Origin: Skeletonema tropicum
Lineage: Eukaryota; Bacillariophyta; Thalassiosirophyceae; Thalassiosirales; Thalassiosiraceae
Assembly: GCA_037178625.1 (NCBI GenBank)
Contig: CM074132.1
Location: forward strand, 2,542,001-2,606,000
Direction: 5' to 3'
DNA length: 64,000 nucleotides
Part shown: one piece after another, positions 32,217 to 41,966 of the stretch
Position numbering within the stretch: the stretch's first letter is position 1
Layout of the letters: each line of letters starts with the position of its first letter
The notes under the pieces: generated by a model
The model's input: only the letters and a program-made list of their open reading frames with translations
What the model was told of the DNA's origin: nothing
Database searches by the model: none
Made by a program: the position numbers and the translations under genes

Positions 32217-33276
32217 ATTATGTCGAGGTCACGTATCAAGTCAAATATCTTGTACTACACAATGGCAGACGATGAGTATATATCACCACGATGAACAGCT
32301 GCAGCAAGCCAACGGCAACCTATACGACCATAGAGACGACCCCAATGCTTAGGAGGAGGCTAGGCGACTTCGTAATAAGCGAATTAGATCCGGACAGACG
32401 TGAAATTTGGTGTTTCGAGCACATTTTTTGACCATGGCGGCCGCAGAGCCTACTAGCTTTGGCCAAAATCTCAAATCTGCCACAAGTGCTTTTATGGCGG
32501 AACAAGTGATAGAGTCGTATTCTTCTATATCTCAGGAGATGAGCAATGCACGTTTGGGTTCCATATCTCAGATGTGCTCAACAAAATTGGCATCTACATT
32601 TGCTAGTAAAATCGTCTAACTACTGGACAAAATTGTTAGAGAGAATTACTAGCAAAATCTAAATGGGCGTATCTCTGCGAAAAAAGTAAATATTTGTGTG
32701 GTTCCTTCATTGGACTCACTCGTATGATCATCACCAAAAAGGTTGTACCATTGGTTTGGTACGAATATCGCTGTTTGTGATTTTGGCCTCCGTAGTAAAA
32801 GTCATTTTTATCATGGTTGTTTTGTGAGTGAAACACCAAAATTCCTACTTGGGGGCCTACGTAGGAATTATACCAGGAAAAAATCATCTAAATCGCTTAT
32901 TAGGAGAACAGCACGCCATCGCCATGACGGTTGTGGAGGTGGGGATTTAAAAAAATAGGAGAACGGGGAACAGAAAATGTCGATTATGTTATCGGCTCTA
33001 CCAACGGTAATAGACCTTTCGAAGCAACCAAACTTCGTAGGATTGCTCAGTAGACCCTACTCGACGTGGCTATGCCCTTGGATTGGGTGTAATACGGCTG
33101 CATGGTTTAGGCGCAAACTTCCCTGTGAGCGACAGGGAAGTTCTTGCACTTCCAGGTCACAGACAGGGAAGTTACTCCTTATGGATATGTGTATCTAAGT
33201 AGTAATTCATCTATCTACATACTTGTCTCTAGAGAGTACCTATTCGCTATTATGAAAGAGGTTCAAATGTATCGTA
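32217..33276. other. Non-coding stretch between transposase remnant and duplicated block
   Basis: About 1.06 kb. Short plus frames at 32407-32619 and 32743-32958 show no recognisable features. A perfect hairpin lies at 33116-33142. Nothing else seen. Confidence 0.4.
33116..33142. repeat. Perfect hairpin, 11-bp stem
   Basis: AACTTCCCTGT, loop GAGCG, then ACAGGGAAGTT. A third copy of ACAGGGAAGTT follows at 33163-33173. There is no T-run, so it is not a simple terminator. Confidence 0.6.
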
Positions 33277-33451
33277 GAGAGAAAAAGGGAAATTACAGGA
33301 GGAGGTGATTGTTCAAGATTGAAATAATGTGGTGGAAAAGAATCCAACCGATGAAGGAGAGGAAGAGGAAGAAGATGTAGAAGAGGAGGGCATGAATCCA
33401 GATCTTGCTGCGATGATGGGCTTCTCCGGATTTGGTGGCAGCCGAAAGTAA
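33277..33451 (+). pseudogene. Truncated 3' end of SNU23 (duplicate)
   Basis: Carries the acidic stretch, the 'NPDLAAMMGFSGFGGS' end, the stop codon at 33449-33451 and the 3' flank of SNU23. The upstream coding part is missing and an in-frame stop follows 'VIVQD' in the copied part. It is a passenger of the segmental duplication. Confidence 0.85.
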
Positions 33452-33557
33452 CATTGCTGGTAGTTTCTTTATTTTACCTCCATTTCACTTCTGGATTCGA
33501 GAATCATATAATCCATTTAAGTAAAACCACACAAAATAGAATCAAGAGTGTATAGGA

Positions 33558-35798
33558 TCAAGCGCCGAGCAATTTTTCTTTTGCTTCCTCGATGATGGCA
33601 GGGATGATTCCATCTCTAAACCAAGCCGATCCGGTCCTTTGACTGATTGCTGCTGCATCCTCGACTGCATCTTCGAAGCGCCTCAAGAAGTGTGCAAGAG
33701 CGTATTTCTTTGCATTCCACTGTTGAGTATTCAACATCTTTGTTTCCAAGCATTTCTGTAGCAATCCATAGAATTCATCCGCATTTATATCACTTCCAGT
33801 TCGTTTCATCGCGATATCTTTGTACACTTTCGTATATTCACTCAGCTCCTCGCCTCTCAACAGCAACGTCACATTAGATGATCCATCTTCATTTACTCTG
33901 GATGACGAGTTAAGGCTGACAGTGCGACGCCTGGTAGCACCAGTTCGCTCCCCTGATTCCCGGTCAAAGATGATCTTGTAAGTTTCCACAGAGAGACCCT
34001 TTCGTTCCAGCATAGTCCGTCCAAACTCATCATTTGCATATGACTTAAAATGTCCCTCGCGGAATGCCCAATTAGCAATCTTGCGTACGCCTGTCAGCAT
34101 AGTCACGTCCTCTTGTGCATTCCTCTTCGTGAATCCTTCTTTCATTGCAACCCACTCGTCGTCGATAGGACCACTTTTAAGCTGAAACTTCCATCCACAA
34201 GAGTTGTTCTTCTTGAGATAGTCGGCAACAATACTATCTGTAGCATGTAACACATTGTCGACATGGAGGAAGAGCAGATGTTAGTATCACAACAGTATTG
34301 AATACGAGCTTTGCTGGATTTACTTACGACCAAAATATTCTAGCAACTCCACTCGTTCAGCTTCGGATAACTTATCCCTGGTTAACGTCTGCACTCTTGG
34401 CAGTACCTCTTGGTTCTGGGATTGTACACGGCCTGAATGGTCTTGACTTCGAGTACTTTGACAACGAGGTAATGCACTGTTGCGGAATGGCTGGTTCTGC
34501 GACTTCTTTTCGAGGCGTTGAAGTATCACTGTTCAAAGACGTATCATCGTTAGAAAGCTATTCAGTTAAATGTCTCGTCTTCACAGGCAAAGATAATGAT
34601 GACTTACTTTCTAGAGCAGCTTCACTATTGACCTCCACAAGGCCATTTCCAGCTCTCTTAAGAAACTTTCCTTCTGTACCTTGACTCCTTTGCAGTTCGT
34701 GTAGCATTGCTCCACCTGTCTCAACAATGTCATCGTATTCCTTGTTGACATAATCATTAAAAAACTTATTCATGGTGTCTTTGTAGAATTTATTTACTCT
34801 CATGTCAAGAATTATGTCGTTCCCTGCAATAAGAGATTCACGCGTGGTCGTCGTTCTCGCAGGCACAGGTGTAGGAGCTGTGATGTTACATTGCTGATAA
34901 TTCCTGGTTCTTGATGATCGGTAGTGCTTATTTCTGATGCACCACACCAATTCTGTAAGTGATAAGATTTTGAAAGGAAATAGGTGAGAGACGAAACTCA
35001 GTGACATCAAGCATTTGAATCTAAACAAGAGTCACCTACTTTCTAGAGCAGCACTATCGTCAATAGATTTGCCGCTTCTATCAATGAGATGATATCTTTG
35101 CTTAAGCTCTTGCAATACCTCATCACACGTCTGCTCGACAGTACCAGCAAAATCATCACCGTTAATTTTTTCGAAGGCATCGGTCATAATTCTTTCGTAG
35201 TTTTTGTCCTTCGCCATATCGAGAATCATTTTGGGCAATGATCTGCTTGAATGAGATTGCTGCTGGTCGGACTTGTTCATCTCATAAGTGTATTTGTTAC
35301 GGAGACACTGGCGTAATTCTTGAAGAGGTGACAGAAAAAAGTTAGGTGTAAAGATGCATAAAGAGTTAATCGAACATTTGCAATGTACTTACTGTGAAGA
35401 GCAACGACATCTTCTGCGGGTTCGCCATTTGTATCCAAGAGATGATAATCTTGCTGAAGCTTTTGTAATATTGATGCCCCCATCTCCTTCTCAGCTTCTG
35501 TACTGAATTCTTTTCCAATAATCTTCTGGATCGCATCGTTTATAATTTGACGATAGTTGGTATCATCCTTCATACTAAGAATTAGGTTCGGCAATTGGGG
35601 CCGAGGTAGTGCAGCAGGAATTTGTTCACCCTCCCCATCGGCTTTGCTCTTCTTCGTTGCCCCCGGATTCTCGTCTTCTGTAGCAGATCGTTTCTTCTCT
35701 TCGAAAAAGATGTCATCTGCTTCATTCACAGCAGCGGTAGATGACACATCATCTTCATCCACGAAGTATTCATTATAATTGAAAGGTTCAGGTCTCAT
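33558..35798 (-). CDS. Repeat-module family protein, member B (unknown function)
   Basis: Five exons: 35798-35393, 35318-35040, 34952-34608, 34528-34328 and 34237-33558, 636 residues from ATG 35796-35798 ('MRPEPFNYNEYF'). All four introns are phase 1, with GTAAGT or GTAGGT donors. Three modules, one per exon: 'SMKDDTNYRQIINDAIQKI', 'DMAKDKNYERIMTDAFEKI' and a more diverged 'DMRVNKFYKDTMNKFFNDY'. The last two exons parallel gene A ('RDKLSEAERVELLEYFG', 'HSIVADYLK', 'DDEWVAMKEGF', 'KIANWAFREGHFKSYA'). The position equal to gene A's start codon near 36047 is mutated, so the small first exon is probably lost and translation must begin downstream. Whether it is expressed is unknown; the frame is intact. 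Confidence 0.75.
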
Positions 35799-36110
35799 CT
35801 TGGTCTTGGGATAATTCGAAGCGAACGGTGAACCTATAGAGTCCCAGCGTTGATATCTGATGGGTTTGGTGGAGGAGGCAGATGTGAGTAAACGTCATAC
35901 AAAGTGATAGAAATGAAACATGCATGACAAGAAAAGAGTATCTTTTAAAGTTACACGAAGCTTCGCTCAAACTGCCCCGACAAAAACAATGAACGTGAAC
36001 GCATTCAGCACCACAGGGACTTACCAACTGATTCTGGCTGTTGATAGAGATTCTGGCTGTTGATAGAATGAGGAATGGCTCATCAGTACAACAGCATAGC
36101 CGTAGCTCCC

Positions 36111-36496
36111 GGGGCCGTCATGATTGTGCTGGATATAGAAAATAGAAAGGCTCCGCAAAACTGTCCTGAAAAGATACCGTCTTCGAATTATGTACCTAGT
36201 CGTGATGATGACGTCATACCTATGCGAACCTTCTTCTGATTGTGACTTAATGACCTTTTATTGACTTTCATTTCTCATCACCTTCTTCCGTCAAACCAGC
36301 CGGCCATTCAAAAGTCATGTTTATGATACTTACTTCTAGAGTGCTGCACAGAACCCAGACAGAGGCAGATGGCAGAGGCAGTAGACTAGCAACAGCAATC
36401 TATCAAAGCTAGACATAATACTTATCAACAACATTACGTGGGGCCGCGGACTTGGACACACTTCGTAACGATTCCGTGACCTGGTGAATAAGTCCA
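36111..36496. other. Intergenic, 386 bp
   Basis: Divergent gap between gene B and the basic membrane protein. No supported ORF or RNA; presumably promoters. Confidence 0.35.
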
Positions 36497-37597
36497 ATGA
36501 AAGACCACTTTCGTATCAAAGCTCAAACGAGAACACGAGACCTAATAATGACACATCGCCGACGAAAGACGATTACAGTCTCCGCGGTCATTATCTACGG
36601 ATACACCGCCGCTCTCTTGCTAAATCCTGTTCAGATCCTGGCCGACCGAGACGCTCATCTTCAAGAAAAGTATTTTCTCGATCAACTCAAAAAGAAAAAG
36701 AAAGGAGGGTTCCTATTTGGAAGAAGAAAGAAGCGCAACAGTGATCCAGCCGTTCAATATCAGCGCCAGCAACGTCGTCTGTCGGATTCGGCATACCTAT
36801 CAATTGCCATATTTCTTCTCTGTCTGGCAGCGTCATGGATATTTCGTGTCTCCTTTTTTGAAATGGGCATCATGTGGATTGGTTGCCTATGCAGTAATAT
36901 ATCGGATTTCACAGGGTCTTTTGCACAACCACGATCCAATGAAACATCTCGACGAAAGAAAGATCGTAACAAAGTATCATCGAGGAGTAAGAAGCAATCG
37001 TCTAGTCGGAGGAATTCATTTAATGATAATCAGTCGATTTCTACATCGGTTTTGGAGATCATCGATATGGAAACAATAGGTGACGACTCACTATCCTCGT
37101 CCCCGGGAGTAATGTCAACAGTTTTTGGCTCTATGACACGGGCAGGAAAGAAATTCGTGTCGTCATCAAAGCAAAAAAATACGCCACACAATCAGAGAAT
37201 GGATCGTTCATCGAGCTCACGCATTCAAAAATGCCACAGAGATAAGTCATCGTTGAGATTGAGAGCGTCCAGCAAACAAACATCTGGTGGTAGAGACGAA
37301 GAGTTAGGGGATGACGACAAGTCGGACATGTCTTTACTACCTGGACTTCCAAATTTCGGTGAGGACGATGAATGTAGTGACAATGGCACAGCTTTTGCTA
37401 TAAAGTCACCCATGATGCCCAGCCCAAAAAGAGCTGGCTCCACGCCTTCAAAGTCAAAGAAGCAGACATCTAGTTCATTGCAAAAGAAATTATCTTGTGA
37501 ATTAGAAGACGCAAAGCAGCATCGAAGTCACCACCACCGCAGCTCCCACCGTCATAATTCTCGTCGTCACAAGAGGCACCAAACTCCAGCAGCATAG
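36497..37597 (+). CDS. Basic Ser-rich membrane protein, unknown function
   Basis: Single-exon frame of 366 residues from ATG 36497. An N-terminal hydrophobic segment at about 27-48 ('TVSAVIIYGYTAALLLNPVQ') may be a signal anchor. A Lys/Arg-rich cytosolic-type stretch ('FLDQLKKKKKGGFLFGRRKK') follows, then a second membrane segment at about 99-132 ('SIAIFLLCLAASWIFRVSFF'). The remaining 230 residues are Ser/Arg/Lys-rich and disordered, ending in a His/Arg-rich tail ('HHHRSSHRHNSRRHKRH'). I do not recognise the family. An alternative ATG at about 36548 ('MTHRRRKTITVS') would place the hydrophobic segment nearer the N-terminus. Confidence 0.6.
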   Translation: MKDHFRIKAQTRTRDLIMTHRRRKTITVSAVIIYGYTAALLLNPVQILADRDAHLQEKYFLDQLKKKKKGGFLFGRRKKRNSDPAVQYQRQQRRLSDSAYLSIAIFLLCLAASWIFRVSFFEMGIMWIGCLCSNISDFTGSFAQPRSNETSRRKKDRNKVSSRSKKQSSSRRNSFNDNQSISTSVLEIIDMETIGDDSLSSSPGVMSTVFGSMTRAGKKFVSSSKQKNTPHNQRMDRSSSSRIQKCHRDKSSLRLRASSKQTSGGRDEELGDDDKSDMSLLPGLPNFGEDDECSDNGTAFAIKSPMMPSPKRAGSTPSKSKKQTSSSLQKKLSCELEDAKQHRSHHHRSSHRHNSRRHKRHQTPAA

Positions 37598-37717
37598 GCT
37601 GTTTTCCTCTACATTTCATCATTCATTGTATTTGACTCTAGGGTTGTTAAATTCTTATATGATGACTTCTGTCTTCTGTGCCTTCCAATTGTATCAATTT
37701 GGCACTGCCATCACTAA

Positions 37718-38543
37718 TCATGCATGTCCTAAAAAGTCAATCACTGTATCTATTAATTCTTTGTTGTGCGGTATGAAGTGACCTTTACTGTGAATGTATA
37801 TTTGCGGCTCTGAATAAAGACAAGCAAGTTTGTTTCCGTACGATTTTGGGACGGAAGTATCCCTATCCCCTATTATGTGTAGCGACCTTAGGGTGATGAG
37901 ACTTCCACAATCATTAGTATGTGCGATCCCTGCCATGGAACCCTGATGCATTGAAGCAAAGCCACTAACAAGAATTGCAGAATCAACTTTCGCAAACGGA
38001 GATAGATGCTTACAATCTGGTTTCTTCTTTGCGATAGATGCTAACATCGAGAGGATGTGTACGAATGTTGCTCCCTGCGAAAAGCCAAAGATCGTACACG
38101 ATGAATCCAATTTGCATAGACAATCTCTTATCATTGATATCGAGGCGTCCAGCCCGAAATATTCCATTGGCGTTTCTTGCAATGAGATGGAAGCATCTGA
38201 TGGATCTTTATCAGAATACATGAACCAAGCTTTTGCATTTTCTCGACCGCCATTGGTAACTTCTACCAGTTGTCCATCAACCTCGACCATGCTTGTCATT
38301 GGAAGCAGATGAGGAGCTTCCAGATATATGCAGTCATGTCCTAATTCGCTTATCCTCCTTTTTACAATCGGTTGTGCGATGGCAAGCATGCTTGTTGGAT
38401 CAAGTGTGGAAAAATAGATACAAGACACTGATAATAACTCACTTGTGCAACTTCTTAGTTCTGGACTTCATCACGTACGCATTCTGTGCCCATCCATGAA
38501 TCATAAGGACAGTCCTTCTCTTGCTGGTAGTCGCCATCATCAT
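37718..38543 (-). CDS. FSH-type (DUF341) serine hydrolase
   Basis: Two exons: 38543-38443 and 38390-37718, 257 residues. The intron 38442-38391 (GTGAGT...AAG, 52 bp) is phase 2. Exon 1 gives 'RRTVLMIHGWAQNAYVMKS', the oxyanion-side strand and loop with the family's HGxxQN motif; exon 2 starts 'NMLAIAQPIVKRRI'. The catalytic triad is visible: Ser in 'FGFSQGA', Asp in 'IIGDRDTSVP', His in 'KGHFIPH'. 'APHLLP' is also typical. Length fits fungal and plant FSH1/FSH2 and OVCA2-like hydrolases; the substrate is unknown. Three ATGs stand in tandem at the start. Single-domain, no targeting signal. Confidence 0.88.
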
Positions 38544-38888
38544 TGCCTCTGCTGCCTGCGGAGTGAGCATAAGGTTCTGTATTCTGTATTTGATATCAGA
38601 TATGTAGCATGATGGATGGAGATCAAAGTGTAGCCCCCAAGATTTTGGTGGTCAGTACCATTTAGAGGTAGATGGCAGATCCTGTTAACTTCTCTTTCAC
38701 TGATAAATCTACCCCTTTCAGTGTCCCCCCTTCTTCCCGGGGAGATTGGTGGTAGAGTATCTTTTTGGTAGTGAATCCCTAAATACCATGACGCACGAAG
38801 ATTTTTTATCCTGCCGCGACGCATCAATACTTCACTTCTACTTCTCTTTCTCTATGATGTGCAGCTAAACATCACTACTCTCCCAACA
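38544..38888. other. Divergent intergenic region
   Basis: 345 bp between the FSH hydrolase and the DnaJ gene. No ORF supported; presumably holds both promoters. Contains a C/G-rich CCCCCCTTCTTCCCGGGG patch at about 38726-38743. Confidence 0.35.
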
Positions 38889-39980
38889 ATGATCTTCCAA
38901 ATCGTATTGGCTATAGCTGTAGCCGGCTCTCCGACGGCTGAGTGTTACTCAATGAATCCAGCGCAACGGTACTTTGACATGGTTGGTCGAATTAATAATC
39001 AACCAAAAAATGTCGTGGCAACAAATCAACAGGACACAAATGCAAATCAACTACCCCCCACGATTGATGCTCAAATCATTAAAAAGAAGACATCGGAGGA
39101 ACAGGCAGCCAAGGCTCCGCCTCTACCTCAAACTAATAACCCTTTGAAACTTCTTGGTCTAGCAGCGAACTCAACATTTGAAGCAGTCAAACTTGCCTAC
39201 AAAGAAAAAGTAAAAGTTTACCATCCAGACGTAATAGTAGGTCCGGATACAACACCTGAAGAACGAAAAAAGGCCAATTGGGATTTTGCTCGTATTAACT
39301 CTGCATACGATATTTTGAAGCGGATGGAAGATGAAGAAGCATATGAGTATGAAATGTATGTTGATGGAGAGCAAGTTACAAGAACTGTGTATGTGAATAA
39401 GGATCAACGGCAACACAGAAGAGATGCACATTACGTTGATTATGATCGTATCAGACAGGTTGCTGAATATCGGAAGACTCATCCTAGGAAGAAGATGTGG
39501 TATGAAGAGGACCATGAATATCAACAAACGAATAATGGGTTTGAGAAAGATGTCGCATACTGCAGCAATGAGAAGTGGTACAATCACTTGGAAACGTTTG
39601 AATATGAGCAAGAGATGGGCTGCCCCCCGTACAATGACTTCATTAGTACCCAAGAGGCAATGAGAAGAAATGGATTTGGTGTAGGCCACCATCATGAACA
39701 AGAGAGAGAGAAATTCTGGCACAACCGACACACATTCGAAAGAACTAATGACGGAAACAAGTGGTGGCATGATGATAACTCGCCTTACACAAGATTTGAT
39801 ACAGAAGAAGAGAATTCCTATGACGCTTACAATGATCGATGGTATAGGACAGCTGTTGAACATGACTTTGGCCCAAGCAATGTTCATTCTGACTACGAGT
39901 ATGATCATTATGATCCAACTGATGCTTGGTACAAACGTTACGATGATGAGCCGAAATTCAACGGTCAGTTTGGACCCTGA
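38889..39980 (+). CDS. DnaJ-domain protein with N-terminal signal peptide
   Basis: 363 residues from ATG 38889; the longer frame begins with GTG. Signal peptide 'MIFQIVLAIAVAGSPTAEC'. J domain at about 84-148 with 'KLLGLAANSTFEAVKLAYK' and an intact HPD ('VYHPDVIVGPD'), then 'INSAYDILKRMEDEE'. The C-terminal ~200 residues are rich in Tyr, His and Asp and lack the zinc and client-binding domains of class I/II J proteins, so this is a class III protein. Destination (ER or plastid) is unclear. The related protein at 44672-45328 shares 'VGPD.T.EER' after HPD and a later 'YDRI' block. Confidence 0.85.
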   Translation: MIFQIVLAIAVAGSPTAECYSMNPAQRYFDMVGRINNQPKNVVATNQQDTNANQLPPTIDAQIIKKKTSEEQAAKAPPLPQTNNPLKLLGLAANSTFEAVKLAYKEKVKVYHPDVIVGPDTTPEERKKANWDFARINSAYDILKRMEDEEAYEYEMYVDGEQVTRTVYVNKDQRQHRRDAHYVDYDRIRQVAEYRKTHPRKKMWYEEDHEYQQTNNGFEKDVAYCSNEKWYNHLETFEYEQEMGCPPYNDFISTQEAMRRNGFGVGHHHEQEREKFWHNRHTFERTNDGNKWWHDDNSPYTRFDTEEENSYDAYNDRWYRTAVEHDFGPSNVHSDYEYDHYDPTDAWYKRYDDEPKFNGQFGP

Positions 39981-40099
39981 CTTTGCGTTTAGTGTCATCT
40001 TGTGTATTTTGCGTGTGCCTATGTAAAAGAATGAAGCGTATGCTGTATGCCAAGCAATTAGAATAAGAAGCCTTAATTTGCATAGTACTCTTGAAGTCT

Positions 40100-40939
40100 T
40101 CAAAGTTTGTCCACCCAGTCATCATACACTAGGCCGACACGAACTTGTACAACAATCAAGCCTTCACTCTCCCAATCTCCTGCACCCTTGGTAACATTTG
40201 TATCTGTTGGAGATAAAAAGATTCTCAGGTTTTCGTCGGCGTACAAAACTCTCACTGTTCCCGTGCCTTCGATTGATAGATTAAATGTAAACTTATTCCA
40301 TAAAGATATTGATGCACCAGTCACTCTCGCTTCGTAATCATAAGGAGTGGGTAGGAGACTAGCAGATTGTTTGTTTGCAAATAATGATGTAAAAGAATTG
40401 AAAGGGTTGGTGTCATCAACTACTGCTGATTGAACAGGCCCAACCTCACTGAGCTCTCCAATCGCTTTCAAGCAAAAACTATCGCCCCAAATTTCAGCAT
40501 AATTTGTAAATGAATTGTCATTTAAGTCGTATTTCTGTCCCTTTACATTCCTCACTGCACCCGATCCAATCTTTTCCCACAATGGCGTGCTACCAATGAA
40601 GTAAATTGATGCAAAGAGTGGTCCATCGATGCATTTGGAGGGGTCAAAAGAGGATTTGGATGATATCAGTGTTTGTACTAGTGGATTGATTTTTTTGTTT
40701 AGGGCATCGCCTTCTTTTGGTTCATCAGCTTTTTGTATAAGTAGACGGAGTAGTTCATCGGATGTTTCTTTCGTTGAGGATGAGGTGGCAACTGCAGATG
40801 GTGCTGTGGCTCTCGTCGAGACAATATTATGTGCTGACCGCAATTTCTTCCCAATAAGAATATTTGAGGGTGGTTGGACGAAGCAGTAGACTACCCTGGG
40901 ATAGAGCGCTGCTAAAAGCACTAACAGCAACGGTATCAT
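40100..40939 (-). CDS. Plastid lipid-associated protein/fibrillin-like protein
   Basis: 279 residues, single exon, ATG 40937-40939. The N-terminus is a signal peptide ending in a plastid-type motif ('LLALYPRVVYCFVQPP', Cys-Phe at the predicted cleavage). The mature part shows fibrillin (PAP) features: 'ELLRLLIQKADEP' helix, 'INPLVQTLISS', 'PLFASIYFIGSTPLWEKIG', 'FTFNLSIEGTGTVRVLYADE' and 'LRIFLSPTD'. Family members bind lipids at thylakoids or plastoglobules. It is divergent from the BAP31-like gene, 290 bp away. Subfamily not determined. Confidence 0.8.
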   Translation of the reverse strand: MIPLLLVLLAALYPRVVYCFVQPPSNILIGKKLRSAHNIVSTRATAPSAVATSSSTKETSDELLRLLIQKADEPKEGDALNKKINPLVQTLISSKSSFDPSKCIDGPLFASIYFIGSTPLWEKIGSGAVRNVKGQKYDLNDNSFTNYAEIWGDSFCLKAIGELSEVGPVQSAVVDDTNPFNSFTSLFANKQSASLLPTPYDYEARVTGASISLWNKFTFNLSIEGTGTVRVLYADENLRIFLSPTDTNVTKGAGDWESEGLIVVQVRVGLVYDDWVDKL

Positions 40940-41229
40940 GGTCGTGTAAAGATAAAGGGATGTTGATTCAGCCGGGCCAAGGGAATTGCGAAGACTGCAA
41001 TAGCAATAGATGAGGCAAGAGGATGAAGCAATAAGGAGTGCAGAGCGCCAATTAGAGTATTAATTCCTACGCAGAATTGAATTATTTGGAATTTTTTCCT
41101 CTCTTTTTCGAGAAAGCGAAAGCTGTCGTGCTCGCTACTTATCTCGAAGTAAAGTGCTGAAGATAGATATTCGAAGCTATCCAAGCGCATAAACGGCTCC
41201 TCCATAAACCAGAACCACCGAACATTAGG

Positions 41230-41781
41230 ATGATATCAATACAGATGACCTGGGGTCATATGATATGGGTCTTCCTACCCCTTCCTTTGATATCCTTGTT
41301 ACTTCTCACGATTCTTCCTCAAAGCTTCGGAACGCGTCTAGTACAAAAAATCTTCTTCACTAGAATATCTATCGGTCCATGGCACACTCGTTTAGTATGG
41401 GTGTTTGTCGGGGCATCTCTGATCATCTTCAGCATGGCTGCAAGAACGATTCAGATGGGTTTCGCATCTGCTCATGTGCCTTGTAGCGGGTAAGTAATAT
41501 TTTGAATCGGTTCTTGAGATAGATCATTATTGTCTCTAACATTACACGTGCTGCGTGTTGCTTCCAGGTCAAGCTGCCCATACCATGGCGGAGAAACAAT
41601 GTGGTATCGTAGGGCTTCCAGATATAGAGCTGAACGAAACTTTTGGCTTTCTCTTTTTACATTGGTGTTGTGGCTTCTAGTCTACAAAATTTATAGTTTG
41701 AATGATCAGATCATGAAGCTGAAGCAGGGGAGTGGTAATGGAAAGAAAACAAACAGGTCGAACTCAGACAAAGATGATTGA
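41230..41781 (+). CDS. BAP31/YET-like ER membrane protein
   Basis: Two exons: 41230-41489 and 41568-41781, 157 residues. Intron GTAAGT...CAG, phase 2, joins 'HVPCSG-SSCPYHGGETMW'. Three membrane segments: 'FLPLPLISLLLLTILPQ', 'LVWVFVGASLIIFSMAA' and 'NFWLSLFTLVLWLLVYKIY'. The block 'SRYRAERNFWLSLFTLVLW' matches the BAP29/BAP31 signature (R-A-x-R-N-x-x-x-x-x-F-x-L-x-L-W). A short coiled tail 'LNDQIMKLKQG' ends in Lys/Asp residues, shorter than in animals. Likely role: ER cargo export or quality control. Convergent with the molybdate transporter. Confidence 0.8.
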
Positions 41782-41966
41782 TCAGTGAATATCATTTCTT
41801 CCCTGACAGTGTGACCTTCCCGAGTGCCAAAAATTTCGGTTTTGTCCGCATGAGCCGTCTCTCTGTGTTCAGCTTCCTTTCGATTACTTTTTAGAGAACA
41901 AAAATGCTCCTAATCGTTTATGTACATTCTCTAGGTTTATATTATCATTGTGTCCATGCTTCATGC

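Larger units (their letters stand above)
33277..36110. repeat. Segmental duplication, copy 2
   Basis: Collinear with 26824-29320. It is about 330 bp longer, mainly because gene B keeps an extra module exon and intron that gene A lacks. Confidence 0.85.

Noticed and set aside
33116..33173. Hairpin as a transcription terminator
   Set aside because: The stem is perfect but no T-run follows and no gene ends nearby; kept only as a repeat.
39171..40103. 310-codon minus-strand ORF
   Set aside because: Antisense shadow of the DnaJ gene at 38889-39980. The listed protein is Ile/Val/Leu-rich from reverse-complemented charged codons and shows no domain.
40936..41205. 89-codon minus ORF with a hydrophobic C-terminus
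   Set aside because: It overlaps the start of the fibrillin-like gene and lies in the divergent promoter; no family match came to mind.
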